Shown here: positions 19,932 to 28,241 of the stretch, in pieces
Layout: the number at the start of each line of letters is the position of its first letter
How positions within the stretch are numbered: position 1 is the first letter of the stretch
Source: a virus
DNA length: 36,758 nucleotides
Direction: 5' to 3' (one strand)
IMG/VR virus record: IMGVR_UViG_3300022752_000191
Coordinates: 1 to 36,758 of that record
The notes under the pieces: generated by a model
The model's database searches: none
Seen by the model: only the letters and a program-made list of their open reading frames with translations
Told to the model about the DNA's origin: nothing
Made by a program: the position numbers and the translations under genes

Positions 19932-21207
19932 ATGGATTAACCAGTTAGCACGACCTGAACAAATACCAACCGAAGATACATCTTGGACAACTTGGTTATA
20001 TTTAGCAGGGCGTGGTGCTGGTAAAACACGCACGGCGGCAGAGTGGTTGGCATATGAAGCATCTAGCAAACCTAAAACACGCTGGGCTATTGTTGCGCCT
20101 ACTTACGGAGATGCAAGAGATACTTGCGCAGAAGGTGAAAGCGGTATTGTTAATGTGTTACGCCAATATGGCACGCTAAAAGATTACAACCGTTCAATTG
20201 GTGAAATCTTTCTAACAAATGGCTCACGCATTAAATTGTTTTCTGGTGAAGAACCTGAACGCCTACGCGGACCACAACATCATGGCGGTTGGTTTGATGA
20301 GTTAGCGGCATTTAAGTATCCAGAGGCGTGGGACCAGTACCAATTTGGTTTGCGTTTAGGCGATTATCCTCAAACTATTGTTACAACTACACCAAAACCG
20401 ATTAAGTTAATCAAAGAGTTAATAACACAAGACAATGTAAAGGTAGTACGCGGTTCCACATTTGATAATGCTGCTAACTTGGCTGAAAGTGCATTAGCGC
20501 AGTACCGATTGCGTTATGAAAACACGCGCCTTGGCAGACAAGAATTGTACGGAGAAATACTGGACAATGTAGATGGTGCGTTATGGACTCGCAAACTAAT
20601 TGATGATGCTCGGGTGGATAACGCACCACCACTTGTTCGGGTTGTAGTTGCCATTGACCCTGCGGTAACTGGTAACGCTACTAGCGATGAAACTGGCATA
20701 GTTGCGGCTGGAATTGCATCAAATGGTGATTACTACATACTTGACGACAAATCTATCCGTACAACGCCAGATGCTTGGGCAAGAGTGGCAGTTGAGTTGT
20801 ATCACAAACACCAAGCAGACAAAATTGTTGCAGAAACAAACAATGGCGGCGATATGGTTATTTTGCTATTAAAGCAGGTAGATGCATCTATTGCGACAAA
20901 AAAGGTAACTGCCACTAGAGGTAAACAATTACGCGCAGAACCGATTAGCAGTTTATACGAGCAAGGCAAAGTGCATCATGTTGGATACTTTTCTGAACTT
21001 GAAACTCAAATGTGTGAATGGACGCCACAATCAGCAGAAAGCCCAGATAGATTAGATGCATTAGTGTGGGCAATAACAGAATTGAACTCTGGTGGTGCTA
21101 GTATGCTCGCATTAGCAAATATGGCATTATTATGTACAGTTTGCGGTATGCCATCACCAAAAACGGCTAGCATTTGTTCTAAATGCGGAAACAATTTGAG
21201 AGGTTAA
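19861..21207 (+). CDS. terL: Terminase large subunit with a C-terminal zinc ribbon
   Basis: 448 residues. The ATPase has YLAGRGAGKTRTAAEW (Walker A), the GGWFDELAAF region (Walker B with the catalytic Glu) and TTTPKPIKLI (motif III). The nuclease has VVAIDPAVTGN (first Asp), IVAETNNGGD and DRLDALVWAITEL (last Asp). It cuts concatemers and pumps DNA into the head. The last ~25 residues (CTVCGMPSPKTASICSKCG) form an extra CxxC...CxxC zinc ribbon that most TerL proteins lack. The start lies inside TerS, 71 bases before its stop; a later start would remove conserved sequence. Confidence 0.93.
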   Translation: MTETQLMMKSNDLSLSLIVSRRVRWINQLARPEQIPTEDTSWTTWLYLAGRGAGKTRTAAEWLAYEASSKPKTRWAIVAPTYGDARDTCAEGESGIVNVLRQYGTLKDYNRSIGEIFLTNGSRIKLFSGEEPERLRGPQHHGGWFDELAAFKYPEAWDQYQFGLRLGDYPQTIVTTTPKPIKLIKELITQDNVKVVRGSTFDNAANLAESALAQYRLRYENTRLGRQELYGEILDNVDGALWTRKLIDDARVDNAPPLVRVVVAIDPAVTGNATSDETGIVAAGIASNGDYYILDDKSIRTTPDAWARVAVELYHKHQADKIVAETNNGGDMVILLLKQVDASIATKKVTATRGKQLRAEPISSLYEQGKVHHVGYFSELETQMCEWTPQSAESPDRLDALVWAITELNSGGASMLALANMALLCTVCGMPSPKTASICSKCGNNLRG

Positions 21208-21211
21208 TGTA

Positions 21212-23029
21212 ATGGGTTTGATAGACCGATTTGCAGAAAGAGTTGCAAAAGAGATTACTAAAGCACCTAATCTACCAGTAGGTTCAATAGCACTAACAGA
21301 AACACAAATGCGTAACAATATTGGGCAAACAACAACATACGGACAAACAGATGCACTACCACGCAATCCAAATCTTGCGACAGTTCCATTTGCTCCTGGT
21401 ATGCCAATTGTTCCGGGCGCAATTAACCCACCAAACCCAGATAGTGGCAGACCAGACCCACGCAGATATGAATATCAAGTTGCGCAAAATATCAACATTA
21501 CAGAAACACGCTTAACACCTTTCAAAACATTACGCGCCGCGGCAGACCAGATTGACATTTTGCGCAGATGTATTGAAGTTACAAAAGCAAAAATACTTGG
21601 ATTAAATTGGGATATTACATTAGGCGAAGATGCCGCAGAAAAGATTATTAGCGAAATCGGTGGCGCAAGAGTACGCGCTATGCAAACTGCACGCAATAAT
21701 TACACCGAAGATATTAACCGAGTGCGTCAATTCTGGGAACAACCAGATAAGGCAAACGGATTATTATTTTACGATTGGTTAAATATTGCACTTGAAGAAA
21801 TTCTTGTGCTAGATGCGTGGGCTATATGGCCGCAAAAAACTGTTGGTAATGAGTTATACGGATTACAAATTCTTGATGGTTCTACAATCAAACCTCTTAT
21901 TGACGACCGCGGTATGCGACCAATGCCACCGTATAGCGCCTATCAGCAAATCTTGTTTGGTTTCCCTCGTAGCGAATTTACCGCACCGACAGAAACAGAA
22001 GAAGCAGATGGCGAATTTACAAGTGATGAATTGGCATATCTAATCAAGAACCGCAGAACAACTAGCGTATATGGATATGGACCAACTGAACGAGCATTAC
22101 CACTAGCAGATATTTACTTGCGCCGTCAGCAATGGATACGGGCTGAATATACAGATGGCGTTACACCTGAACTAATGATGAAAACAGATGCAAACTTTGG
22201 TAATAATCCAGACTTATTACGCGCATATGAAAACATTTTCAATAGCGATTTAGCAGGACAAACAGAACAACGCAAGCGTGTTCGTTTATTGCCAGTCGGT
22301 ATGGAGCCAATTCAATTTGATGGTTATGGCGAAAAGTTCAAAGATACGCTTGACGATTATCTTGTAAATAGCATTTGCGGACACTTTGGAGTTCAACCTT
22401 CTGAAATTGGATTTAGTCCTAAAGGCGGTTTGGGTGGAGCAGGTTTCCAATTAGGTCAGGCAGAAAGCAGTGAAGTAATTGGCGCAATTCCGTTAGCAAA
22501 TTGGGTTGCAAAAATGATTACACAACTTTCATATGTGTTTCTTGGAATGCCACGCGAACTTGAATTTAAGTTCATGGAAAGTGGTAGAGAAGATACAGAA
22601 AGCAATGCACGCACGGCTGATATAAATATCAAATCTGGAACATTAACGCTAAATGAAGCACGGTCACGCTCTGGTCTGCCTTTAATTGAAGCACCAGAAG
22701 CAGATATTCCTATCTTTTCAACTGCAACTGGTTCATATCTTGTAACAGAAACAGGTATGGTGTTAATTGACGGCACACAAACACTCACAGATGATGGTGA
22801 AGTTGAAGAAGAAGTGCCTGCAATTGAAGATGCGCCAGAGGAAGATGTAACTGATGCAGTTAAAGCGCAAAAAGAATTAAAAAAGTTTTTGCGGTTCTTA
22901 ACAAAAGCACCAGATAGGGCTTTCCGTTTTCAAGATGTGCCAGTTGTCTATGCAGATGTGTTAAACAAATTTGTTACTGCAAAAGATTACGATAGCGCAC
23001 GCTGGTATGCCGAACGCTATCTAGCATAA
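21212..23029 (+). CDS. Portal protein
   Basis: 605 residues, directly after TerL. Typical portal segments are FKTLRAAADQIDILRRCIEV (about 102-121), YDWLNIALEEILVLDAWAIW (clip/stem region), GYGPTERALPLADIYLRRQQW, the central YLVNSICGHFGVQPSEIGF with GGLGGAGFQLGQ, and a C-terminal acidic tail (EVEEEVPAIEDAPEEDV). The dodecamer forms the DNA channel at the head vertex. The C-terminal extension of about 100 residues is acidic. The next gene starts one base after the stop. Confidence 0.92.
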   Translation: MGLIDRFAERVAKEITKAPNLPVGSIALTETQMRNNIGQTTTYGQTDALPRNPNLATVPFAPGMPIVPGAINPPNPDSGRPDPRRYEYQVAQNINITETRLTPFKTLRAAADQIDILRRCIEVTKAKILGLNWDITLGEDAAEKIISEIGGARVRAMQTARNNYTEDINRVRQFWEQPDKANGLLFYDWLNIALEEILVLDAWAIWPQKTVGNELYGLQILDGSTIKPLIDDRGMRPMPPYSAYQQILFGFPRSEFTAPTETEEADGEFTSDELAYLIKNRRTTSVYGYGPTERALPLADIYLRRQQWIRAEYTDGVTPELMMKTDANFGNNPDLLRAYENIFNSDLAGQTEQRKRVRLLPVGMEPIQFDGYGEKFKDTLDDYLVNSICGHFGVQPSEIGFSPKGGLGGAGFQLGQAESSEVIGAIPLANWVAKMITQLSYVFLGMPRELEFKFMESGREDTESNARTADINIKSGTLTLNEARSRSGLPLIEAPEADIPIFSTATGSYLVTETGMVLIDGTQTLTDDGEVEEEVPAIEDAPEEDVTDAVKAQKELKKFLRFLTKAPDRAFRFQDVPVVYADVLNKFVTAKDYDSARWYAERYLA

Positions 23030-23030
23030 A

Positions 23031-23873
23031 ATGGATAGAGCGTGGAAGAAAAGACAAGGCGCAAAAGTACGCCTTGCCGCTCGGCGTGCAAAACTTGTAA
23101 GAGATGCGTTGCGTGCTTCAATAGATGTTGATGCAGTCATAAATGATTTTTATGCAATGGCATTTACAGGAAGCACAACTACCGAAGAAACACGCGCCTA
23201 TGCGCGTATTCATATTCGACCAGATAGCAAAGAAATGTTCAATGCGTTACAAACTATTTATGTGGATAGTTACACGCTTGGGCAAGATATTGCTATGAGC
23301 GCATTAGCAAAAGCAAAGATAAATAAAGCACCATCAAAAGCAGACTTACAACGCGCAATGGGCATTAACTGGGATACTTGGAAGCCCGGAAACCGTGCCG
23401 CCGCTAATTTGATTAAACCACCTAGCGGATTATCTGATTTGTTAGATAGGCGTGGTGTAACAATTCAAGGCATAAATCAAACTACGCTTGACAGAATTGG
23501 AACAATCTTAGGCAGAGCATTAGCAAAAGGTGAAACACCAGCAAGTGTGCGTGAAGAATTGGAAGATTTGCTTGACGATAGCGACCGCGCATTAACTATT
23601 GCGCAAACTGAAATGAGTAGTGCTGTATCCGTTGCTTCTAGGGAATTGTATGAAGAAAGCGGTGCGGAACTGGTAGAGTGGATAGTCGCAGACCCTTGCG
23701 ATTTATGCCAAGAAAATGCAGATGTATCGCCTATCGGTATTGACGATACATTTCCAAGCGGAGATACCGAACCGCCAGCACACCCGAATTGCGTTTGTGA
23801 TATTGCGCCGTATGTAGTAGATACACGCGATATAGGACAAGATGCATTAGACTATATTTTGAATGGAGAATAA
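23031..23873 (+). CDS. MuF-like minor head protein
   Basis: 280 residues. The C-terminal SPP1 gp7/MuF domain shows as IAQTEMSSAVSVASRELYEE, then ELVEWIVADPCDLCQENADV, and PPAHPNCVCDIAPYV, where the paired Cys and HPNC motif are characteristic. The N-terminus is basic (RAWKKRQGAKVRLAARRAKL), which may contact DNA. The protein lies inside the head, near the portal, and is injected or assists assembly. No extra toxin domain is seen. It directly follows the portal gene. Confidence 0.88.
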   Translation: MDRAWKKRQGAKVRLAARRAKLVRDALRASIDVDAVINDFYAMAFTGSTTTEETRAYARIHIRPDSKEMFNALQTIYVDSYTLGQDIAMSALAKAKINKAPSKADLQRAMGINWDTWKPGNRAAANLIKPPSGLSDLLDRRGVTIQGINQTTLDRIGTILGRALAKGETPASVREELEDLLDDSDRALTIAQTEMSSAVSVASRELYEESGAELVEWIVADPCDLCQENADVSPIGIDDTFPSGDTEPPAHPNCVCDIAPYVVDTRDIGQDALDYILNGE

Positions 23874-23876
23874 CAA

Positions 23877-24158
23877 ATGGCATTTAAGCATTTCAATGCA
23901 GGTACATTAACAACTGTATCACTTATACATCAAGTAGATAAAAACGCTAGTCCTCAAACAGCAATTAACATCTATAACGGACATAGCGCAGCAATCTTTG
24001 TTGGAGATGCAACAATTACAACATCTGGCGCAACTATTGGGCGTACCATTGCTAACGGTACATCACAAATATTTTATGCAAATGCTGGAGATATGATTTA
24101 CGCAATTTCAGCAGCAGCATCAGCCGCTGGCGCAGTAGTGATTACTTACTCAGCATAA
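23877..24158 (+). CDS. Small beta-rich head decoration or fibre-like protein
   Basis: 93 residues, mostly beta (GTLTTVSLIHQVDKNASPQ, INIYNGHSAAIFVGDATITT, YAISAAASAAGAVVITYSA). Its Ser/Thr/Ala-rich style resembles the fibre-associated protein at 2-277. It lies between MuF and the protease, where head decoration proteins are sometimes encoded. There is no signal or membrane segment. The role is tentative. Confidence 0.55.
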   Translation: MAFKHFNAGTLTTVSLIHQVDKNASPQTAINIYNGHSAAIFVGDATITTSGATIGRTIANGTSQIFYANAGDMIYAISAAASAAGAVVITYSA

Positions 24159-24161
24159 AAA

Positions 24162-26165
24162 ATGCCATATCATATTGGAGAAAAAGGCTCATACGACTGC
24201 GCTGGTTATCCAGTAGTCAAAGATAGCGATAACTCCGTTGTTACCTGCCATAAAACATTACAAGATGCTAAAGACCATTTAACGGCATTAAATATTCATG
24301 TTGTAAGTCAAGAAAAAAGCGCAGATAAACCAGATTATGAAAGTATTAACCAAGGCGGTGGTAATTCTGAGCCTTCTGATACTGATTTGTATAACAGAAT
24401 AAAGCGTGAAGCAAAAAAGAAGTTTGATGTATATCCATCAGCAGTTGCTAATGCTTGGGTAGTGCGTGAGTATAAAAAGCGTGGCGGTGGTTATCGCAAA
24501 GAAACTACCAAAATGATTTTGAAAGAAGATGGGTTTGTACCGCCAAAAGGCGCACAAGAAAACGCAAAGCGTGGCTTAGAATTACGCAGAGAGTTTAATC
24601 GTGGCGGCACTATGGTTGGGGTTGCTCGTGCTAGAGATATATCAAATGGTGCATCTTTACCGTTAGAAACTATCAATCGCATGGTATCCTATTTTGCAAG
24701 ACACGAAGTTGACAAAAAAGGAAAGGACTGGGGTAACGCCTCAAATCCTTCTCGCGGTTATATTGCGTGGCTTCTGTGGGGTGGCGACGCAGGTAAAACT
24801 TGGGCTGACAGTATTTCACAGAGAGCAAAGAAAAAGGATAAATCAATGACCACAGACTTAGCACATTCATATGCGCAAATTATTAAGCAAGAAAAGCAAG
24901 ATGATGGAACGCTATTAGTGTATGGCAAGGCAACTGATGATGCATTAGATATTGACCAACAGATTTGTGATGCAGGTTGGTTAGAGAAAGCAATGCCAGA
25001 GTGGTTCAAAACTGGCGGTAATATTAGAGAACAACATAGCAATATTGCCGCAGGTGTTGCAAAAGAATTAGATAGTAAAGCAGATGGACATTACATTTCT
25101 GCATTAGTTGTTGACCCAGTTAGCGTTAAGAAGGTTGAAACTGGTGTGCTAAAAGGTTTCTCAATTGGTATTCGCTCACCAAGAATTGTTAGAGATACAA
25201 AAGCCGCAAATGGTCGCATTATTGATGGGCAGATTGTAGAAATCTCATTAGTAGATAGACCAGCAAATCCAAATGCAAAATTAACATTAGCAAAATCGCT
25301 AGAAGGCGAAACAGAGTTAGTTCAAGTTGAAGAATTGACTGAACTATTAGACGAACCTCAAACCGTAAAAGGAGAAACAATGGAGCACGAAGAAGACAAA
25401 GCGGTTTCTGAGAAGCCGTCAAAAGAAGATATGCTAAAAATGTATGAAGAAGCAAAGTCTGCTTATGAAGATGCCAAAATGGCACTTGACGAATGTAAGT
25501 CAATGTGTAAAGAGGCTGGTATGGAAATTGATGATGAAGAAAAGGAATATGGCGAGAGCGCAGAAGAAGAAACTGCAGAAGGTTCTAAGCCAGAAGCCGC
25601 AGAAGAAGAAGTTGAAGAAGCAGAAGGCAAGAAGCCTTTGGATAAATCTGAAAAGTGCCTAGAGTGCGGTTGTGACCAGCCATCAAATGCGCATGGTCGT
25701 TCAGATGTATCAACTGCAACTATGGTTTCACCAACTGAAACTCCTAAGTCGCTAGACACAATTATTCCACGCATTGATGTAGATGGAAATGATGTTGCCG
25801 ATAACGGCACAGATGAAGATTCCTCAGATGATGAGGATTTGTCTAAAAAGACAATTACTGCAATCATTGAGAAAGCCGTAAAGAGTGCAAAAGATGCTAT
25901 AACTACAGAGGTTACTTCCTATCAAGAGGAAATTAACAAGTTAAATGCAGAATTAGCAACGGCAAAAACAAAAGCAGTAGCGGGCGGACCAAAGCGTTCC
26001 GTTATTAAGCCAGCCGTAATTGCCGAATTAGGCGATTTGTTACAAAAGGCTGCTGAATATCGCGCAAAGTCAGCCGTAACCGATGACAAAGATTTGGCAC
26101 GCGGTTACAAAGAATTGGCATCAGATTTTGAAGCCAAAGCACTAGCAATTCAAGCCAACAAATAA
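24162..26165 (+). CDS. Capsid maturation protease with N-terminal extension and scaffold tail
   Basis: 667 residues. About 1-225: a basic N-terminal region with DLYNRIKREAKKKFDVYPSA (DUF5872-like) and GYIAWLLWGGDAGKTWADS. About 229-395: an S78/HK97-like prohead protease with IREQHSNIAAGVAKEL (catalytic His), VLKGFSIGIRSPR (Ser) and EISLVDRPANPNA (Asp site). About 407-667: a long acidic scaffold with EEEV-rich repeats, a CLECGCDQPSNAHG Cys/His patch and coiled coil (EEINKLNAELATAKTK). It cleaves itself, the scaffold and the MCP N-terminus during head assembly. Two in-frame internal starts are preceded by ribosome sites (24846, 25380). Confidence 0.88.
   Translation: MPYHIGEKGSYDCAGYPVVKDSDNSVVTCHKTLQDAKDHLTALNIHVVSQEKSADKPDYESINQGGGNSEPSDTDLYNRIKREAKKKFDVYPSAVANAWVVREYKKRGGGYRKETTKMILKEDGFVPPKGAQENAKRGLELRREFNRGGTMVGVARARDISNGASLPLETINRMVSYFARHEVDKKGKDWGNASNPSRGYIAWLLWGGDAGKTWADSISQRAKKKDKSMTTDLAHSYAQIIKQEKQDDGTLLVYGKATDDALDIDQQICDAGWLEKAMPEWFKTGGNIREQHSNIAAGVAKELDSKADGHYISALVVDPVSVKKVETGVLKGFSIGIRSPRIVRDTKAANGRIIDGQIVEISLVDRPANPNAKLTLAKSLEGETELVQVEELTELLDEPQTVKGETMEHEEDKAVSEKPSKEDMLKMYEEAKSAYEDAKMALDECKSMCKEAGMEIDDEEKEYGESAEEETAEGSKPEAAEEEVEEAEGKKPLDKSEKCLECGCDQPSNAHGRSDVSTATMVSPTETPKSLDTIIPRIDVDGNDVADNGTDEDSSDDEDLSKKTITAIIEKAVKSAKDAITTEVTSYQEEINKLNAELATAKTKAVAGGPKRSVIKPAVIAELGDLLQKAAEYRAKSAVTDDKDLARGYKELASDFEAKALAIQANK
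24846..26165 (+). CDS. Nested in-frame start: protease plus scaffold without the N-terminal extension
   Basis: ATG 24846 is codon 229 of the long gene, preceded by AAAAAGGATAAATCA, a good ribosome site at suitable spacing. Initiation here would give a 439-residue protease-scaffold starting MTTDLAHSYAQII, the normal start of an S78 protease. The upstream part would then be a separate or alternative product. Use of this start is not proven. Confidence 0.5.
   Translation: MTTDLAHSYAQIIKQEKQDDGTLLVYGKATDDALDIDQQICDAGWLEKAMPEWFKTGGNIREQHSNIAAGVAKELDSKADGHYISALVVDPVSVKKVETGVLKGFSIGIRSPRIVRDTKAANGRIIDGQIVEISLVDRPANPNAKLTLAKSLEGETELVQVEELTELLDEPQTVKGETMEHEEDKAVSEKPSKEDMLKMYEEAKSAYEDAKMALDECKSMCKEAGMEIDDEEKEYGESAEEETAEGSKPEAAEEEVEEAEGKKPLDKSEKCLECGCDQPSNAHGRSDVSTATMVSPTETPKSLDTIIPRIDVDGNDVADNGTDEDSSDDEDLSKKTITAIIEKAVKSAKDAITTEVTSYQEEINKLNAELATAKTKAVAGGPKRSVIKPAVIAELGDLLQKAAEYRAKSAVTDDKDLARGYKELASDFEAKALAIQANK
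25380..26165 (+). CDS. Nested in-frame scaffold gene (lambda Nu3-like)
   Basis: ATG 25380 is codon 407, preceded by AAAAGGAGAAACA, one of the strongest ribosome sites in the window. The 261-residue product (MEHEEDKAVSEKPSKEDML...) contains only the acidic, coiled-coil scaffold. Lambda makes scaffold Nu3 from an internal start of the protease gene C in the same way; here the protease is S78 type. This would give excess scaffold over protease. Confidence 0.65.
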   Translation: MEHEEDKAVSEKPSKEDMLKMYEEAKSAYEDAKMALDECKSMCKEAGMEIDDEEKEYGESAEEETAEGSKPEAAEEEVEEAEGKKPLDKSEKCLECGCDQPSNAHGRSDVSTATMVSPTETPKSLDTIIPRIDVDGNDVADNGTDEDSSDDEDLSKKTITAIIEKAVKSAKDAITTEVTSYQEEINKLNAELATAKTKAVAGGPKRSVIKPAVIAELGDLLQKAAEYRAKSAVTDDKDLARGYKELASDFEAKALAIQANK

Positions 26166-26191
26166 TTCAAACTCTTTACGAAAGGAAACAA

Positions 26192-27892
26192 ATGGCTCTC
26201 GCACCAGTTAAAGCAACTGAGTTGTTCGGAGATGCTACTTCTGCAAAAGATGCAGCAGTACGCATGGACGAATATACAGATGCTTTCAACAAGTCTGTTG
26301 GACAATCTATTTCAGACCCATCAGCAATTATGGCAATCAAGTCAGGCTCATCAACATTTGCTCAGGCATCTGGAGACCCAGTATCAACACTTGAAGCCCT
26401 AGCAACAAATAAGTCTCTTTCACCAGATGCAGTAGGCGCGCTAAATAACGCACTTGCTTCACAACGCCTTGCAATGCAGGACATTCAGAAAGACATCACA
26501 CTTACAAGCCCACTTAGCACATCTTTCGCGGCATTTGACCTCGAAGCACCTTCTAAGTTGCTTACACCACGCCCAACACCATTGCGCAACAAGATTGCAC
26601 GCAAAAAGGGTGTCGGTACTTCACACCGTGTAAAGCGTATTCTTGGTTACACAGGTACAGGTACAGGCGGAGTTGGAAACACATGGCCGGGAGTTACAGA
26701 AAGCACAACAACTGCTTTCGGTTCAATTAACTTCCAACGCGGTCCAAAGATTTCTTACTCAGCAGATGACCTAGTGTTGCCTTACAACTCATACTCACTA
26801 TCTGATGCAGTTTCATTCGATGCAAACTTCTCAGGTATGGGATATCAGGACTTGCGCCAACTATCTTCAACATCAACACTTTACGCAACAATGTTGATGG
26901 AAGAGCGCATGATGCTTATGGCACGCGGAACTGCAACAGGATACTCTGGCGCACTTTCAGCACCAACAGTAACTGTTACTGCTCCATCAGCAGCAACAGG
27001 TCAAGTAGCACTTGCTAACAACACCTATTACATTTATGTAACTGCTGACGCAGGTATTTCATCAAGCGGTTTTGGTGAGTCAATTGTTCCGACAGTTACA
27101 TCACAGGCAACAACTTCACAGGTTTTGAAGATTGTTGTTACAGATGTTGTTGGTGCACTTGGTTACAATGTTTACATTGGAACAACAACAGGAACTGCTA
27201 ACGCTAAGTATCAGGGAACATTTAAGGGCAACACCGCATTTATTGTTGGTGCTGGTTCTGCAACTGCTGGAGACACAATTGTTTACTCAACAACAAGCGC
27301 AATCCTTGCATCACGCGCAAACGCAGATACATCTGCTTACGCAACTGGTTATGACGGAATTTTGCCTACTGTTTTGGGTCCAAATACTGGCGCTCTACAA
27401 GACATTAACGGAACATTCTCTACATCAAATCCTGGTGTTGAATATCAAAATGTATTCTCAACCTTGTATGACAATGTAAAGGCTGACCCAGATGAGATTT
27501 TCCTAAACGGCGCAGACCGTAAGCAACTCTCAGATGCAATCAAGAACGGCTCAACTGCTAACTACCGTATTAACCTTTCACAGAATGAAGTGGGAGATTA
27601 TGTTGGTGGTGCAGTAATTGGCGCTCTTAACAATGAAGTTACTGGCAAGATGGTTCCTCTAACTGTTCACCCATGGCTTCCACAGGGTGTATCACCAGTC
27701 CTTTCATACACACTTCCAATTCCAGACACAGAGGTAACAGATGTTTGGGCTAACTTCATGGTTCAGGATTACATGGGCATTCAATGGCCAGTAACTCAGT
27801 TCGCATATGAGTTCAGCACATACTTCCGTGGTAACTTCTTCTGCACTGCTCCAGCATGGAACGGCGCAGTATCAGGAATTGTCAGGGCTTAG
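26192..27892 (+). CDS. Major capsid protein, HK97-like, with inserted domain
   Basis: 566 residues, longer than the usual 300-400. The N-terminal scaffold-like helix region is followed by an HK97-like shell (LTSPLSTSFAAFDLEAPSKL, QRGPKISYSADDLVLPYNSY, QDLRQLSSTSTLYATMLMEE) and a C-terminal shell portion (PDTEVTDVWANFMVQDYMGI, FAYEFSTYFRGNFF). Residues about 253-373 are a Thr/Ala/Gly-rich insertion (PTVTVTAPSAATGQVALANN, YNVYIGTTTGTANA) with an Ig or fibronectin-like beta pattern, probably displayed on the head. Codon choice is unusual: many TTC, AAC, AAG and CTT codons, unlike neighbouring genes. Confidence 0.88.
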   Translation: MALAPVKATELFGDATSAKDAAVRMDEYTDAFNKSVGQSISDPSAIMAIKSGSSTFAQASGDPVSTLEALATNKSLSPDAVGALNNALASQRLAMQDIQKDITLTSPLSTSFAAFDLEAPSKLLTPRPTPLRNKIARKKGVGTSHRVKRILGYTGTGTGGVGNTWPGVTESTTTAFGSINFQRGPKISYSADDLVLPYNSYSLSDAVSFDANFSGMGYQDLRQLSSTSTLYATMLMEERMMLMARGTATGYSGALSAPTVTVTAPSAATGQVALANNTYYIYVTADAGISSSGFGESIVPTVTSQATTSQVLKIVVTDVVGALGYNVYIGTTTGTANAKYQGTFKGNTAFIVGAGSATAGDTIVYSTTSAILASRANADTSAYATGYDGILPTVLGPNTGALQDINGTFSTSNPGVEYQNVFSTLYDNVKADPDEIFLNGADRKQLSDAIKNGSTANYRINLSQNEVGDYVGGAVIGALNNEVTGKMVPLTVHPWLPQGVSPVLSYTLPIPDTEVTDVWANFMVQDYMGIQWPVTQFAYEFSTYFRGNFFCTAPAWNGAVSGIVRA

Positions 27893-27900
27893 TAAGCAAT

Positions 27901-27938
27901 AAAGAGGTGGCGTGCAGGAAGGCGCACGCTACTTCTTT
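27901..27938 (+). terminator. 15-bp hairpin after the major capsid gene
   Basis: AAAGAGGTGGCGTGC (27901-27915) pairs with GCACGCTACTTCTTT (27924-27938), with two G-U pairs and an 8-nt loop. There is no clear U-run after it. It may terminate or stabilise the capsid mRNA, raising capsid expression over the downstream genes. Confidence 0.6.
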
Positions 27939-27956
27939 ACTAAATGAAGGAAACAA

Positions 27957-28238
27957 ATGACAAAATTAGTGGGACCACAAGGATTAAGAGGCGTTGATAT
28001 AACCACATCTCGCGGTGTGCGTAAGTACAATCAAAACAAAAAAGGCATGGTTGAAGTTTCAAACGCAAGAGATGCAAAGGCGTTAAAGGCAGAAGGTTTT
28101 TTTGAAGCAAGTTTGATGGGTACAACAAACGATATGTCGCTTGGTTATACTTGCAATGAGTGCGGTTTTGGTAGTTGGTTCAAAAAGTGTGGTCGTTGCG
28201 GATATGAAAGTAACACACCGTCAAGAGATGGAGAATAG
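27957..28238 (+). CDS. Small head-module protein with a zinc ribbon
   Basis: 93 residues. The N-terminal part is basic (GPQGLRGVDITTSRGVRKYN). The C-terminal part has YTCNECGFGSWFKKCGRCGYES, a CxxC...CxxC zinc ribbon. It lies between MCP and the head-tail connector, where small head-stabilising or connector-associated proteins are encoded. GAAGGAAA precedes the ATG. Confidence 0.6.
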   Translation: MTKLVGPQGLRGVDITTSRGVRKYNQNKKGMVEVSNARDAKALKAEGFFEASLMGTTNDMSLGYTCNECGFGSWFKKCGRCGYESNTPSRDGE

Positions 28239-28241
28239 CAA

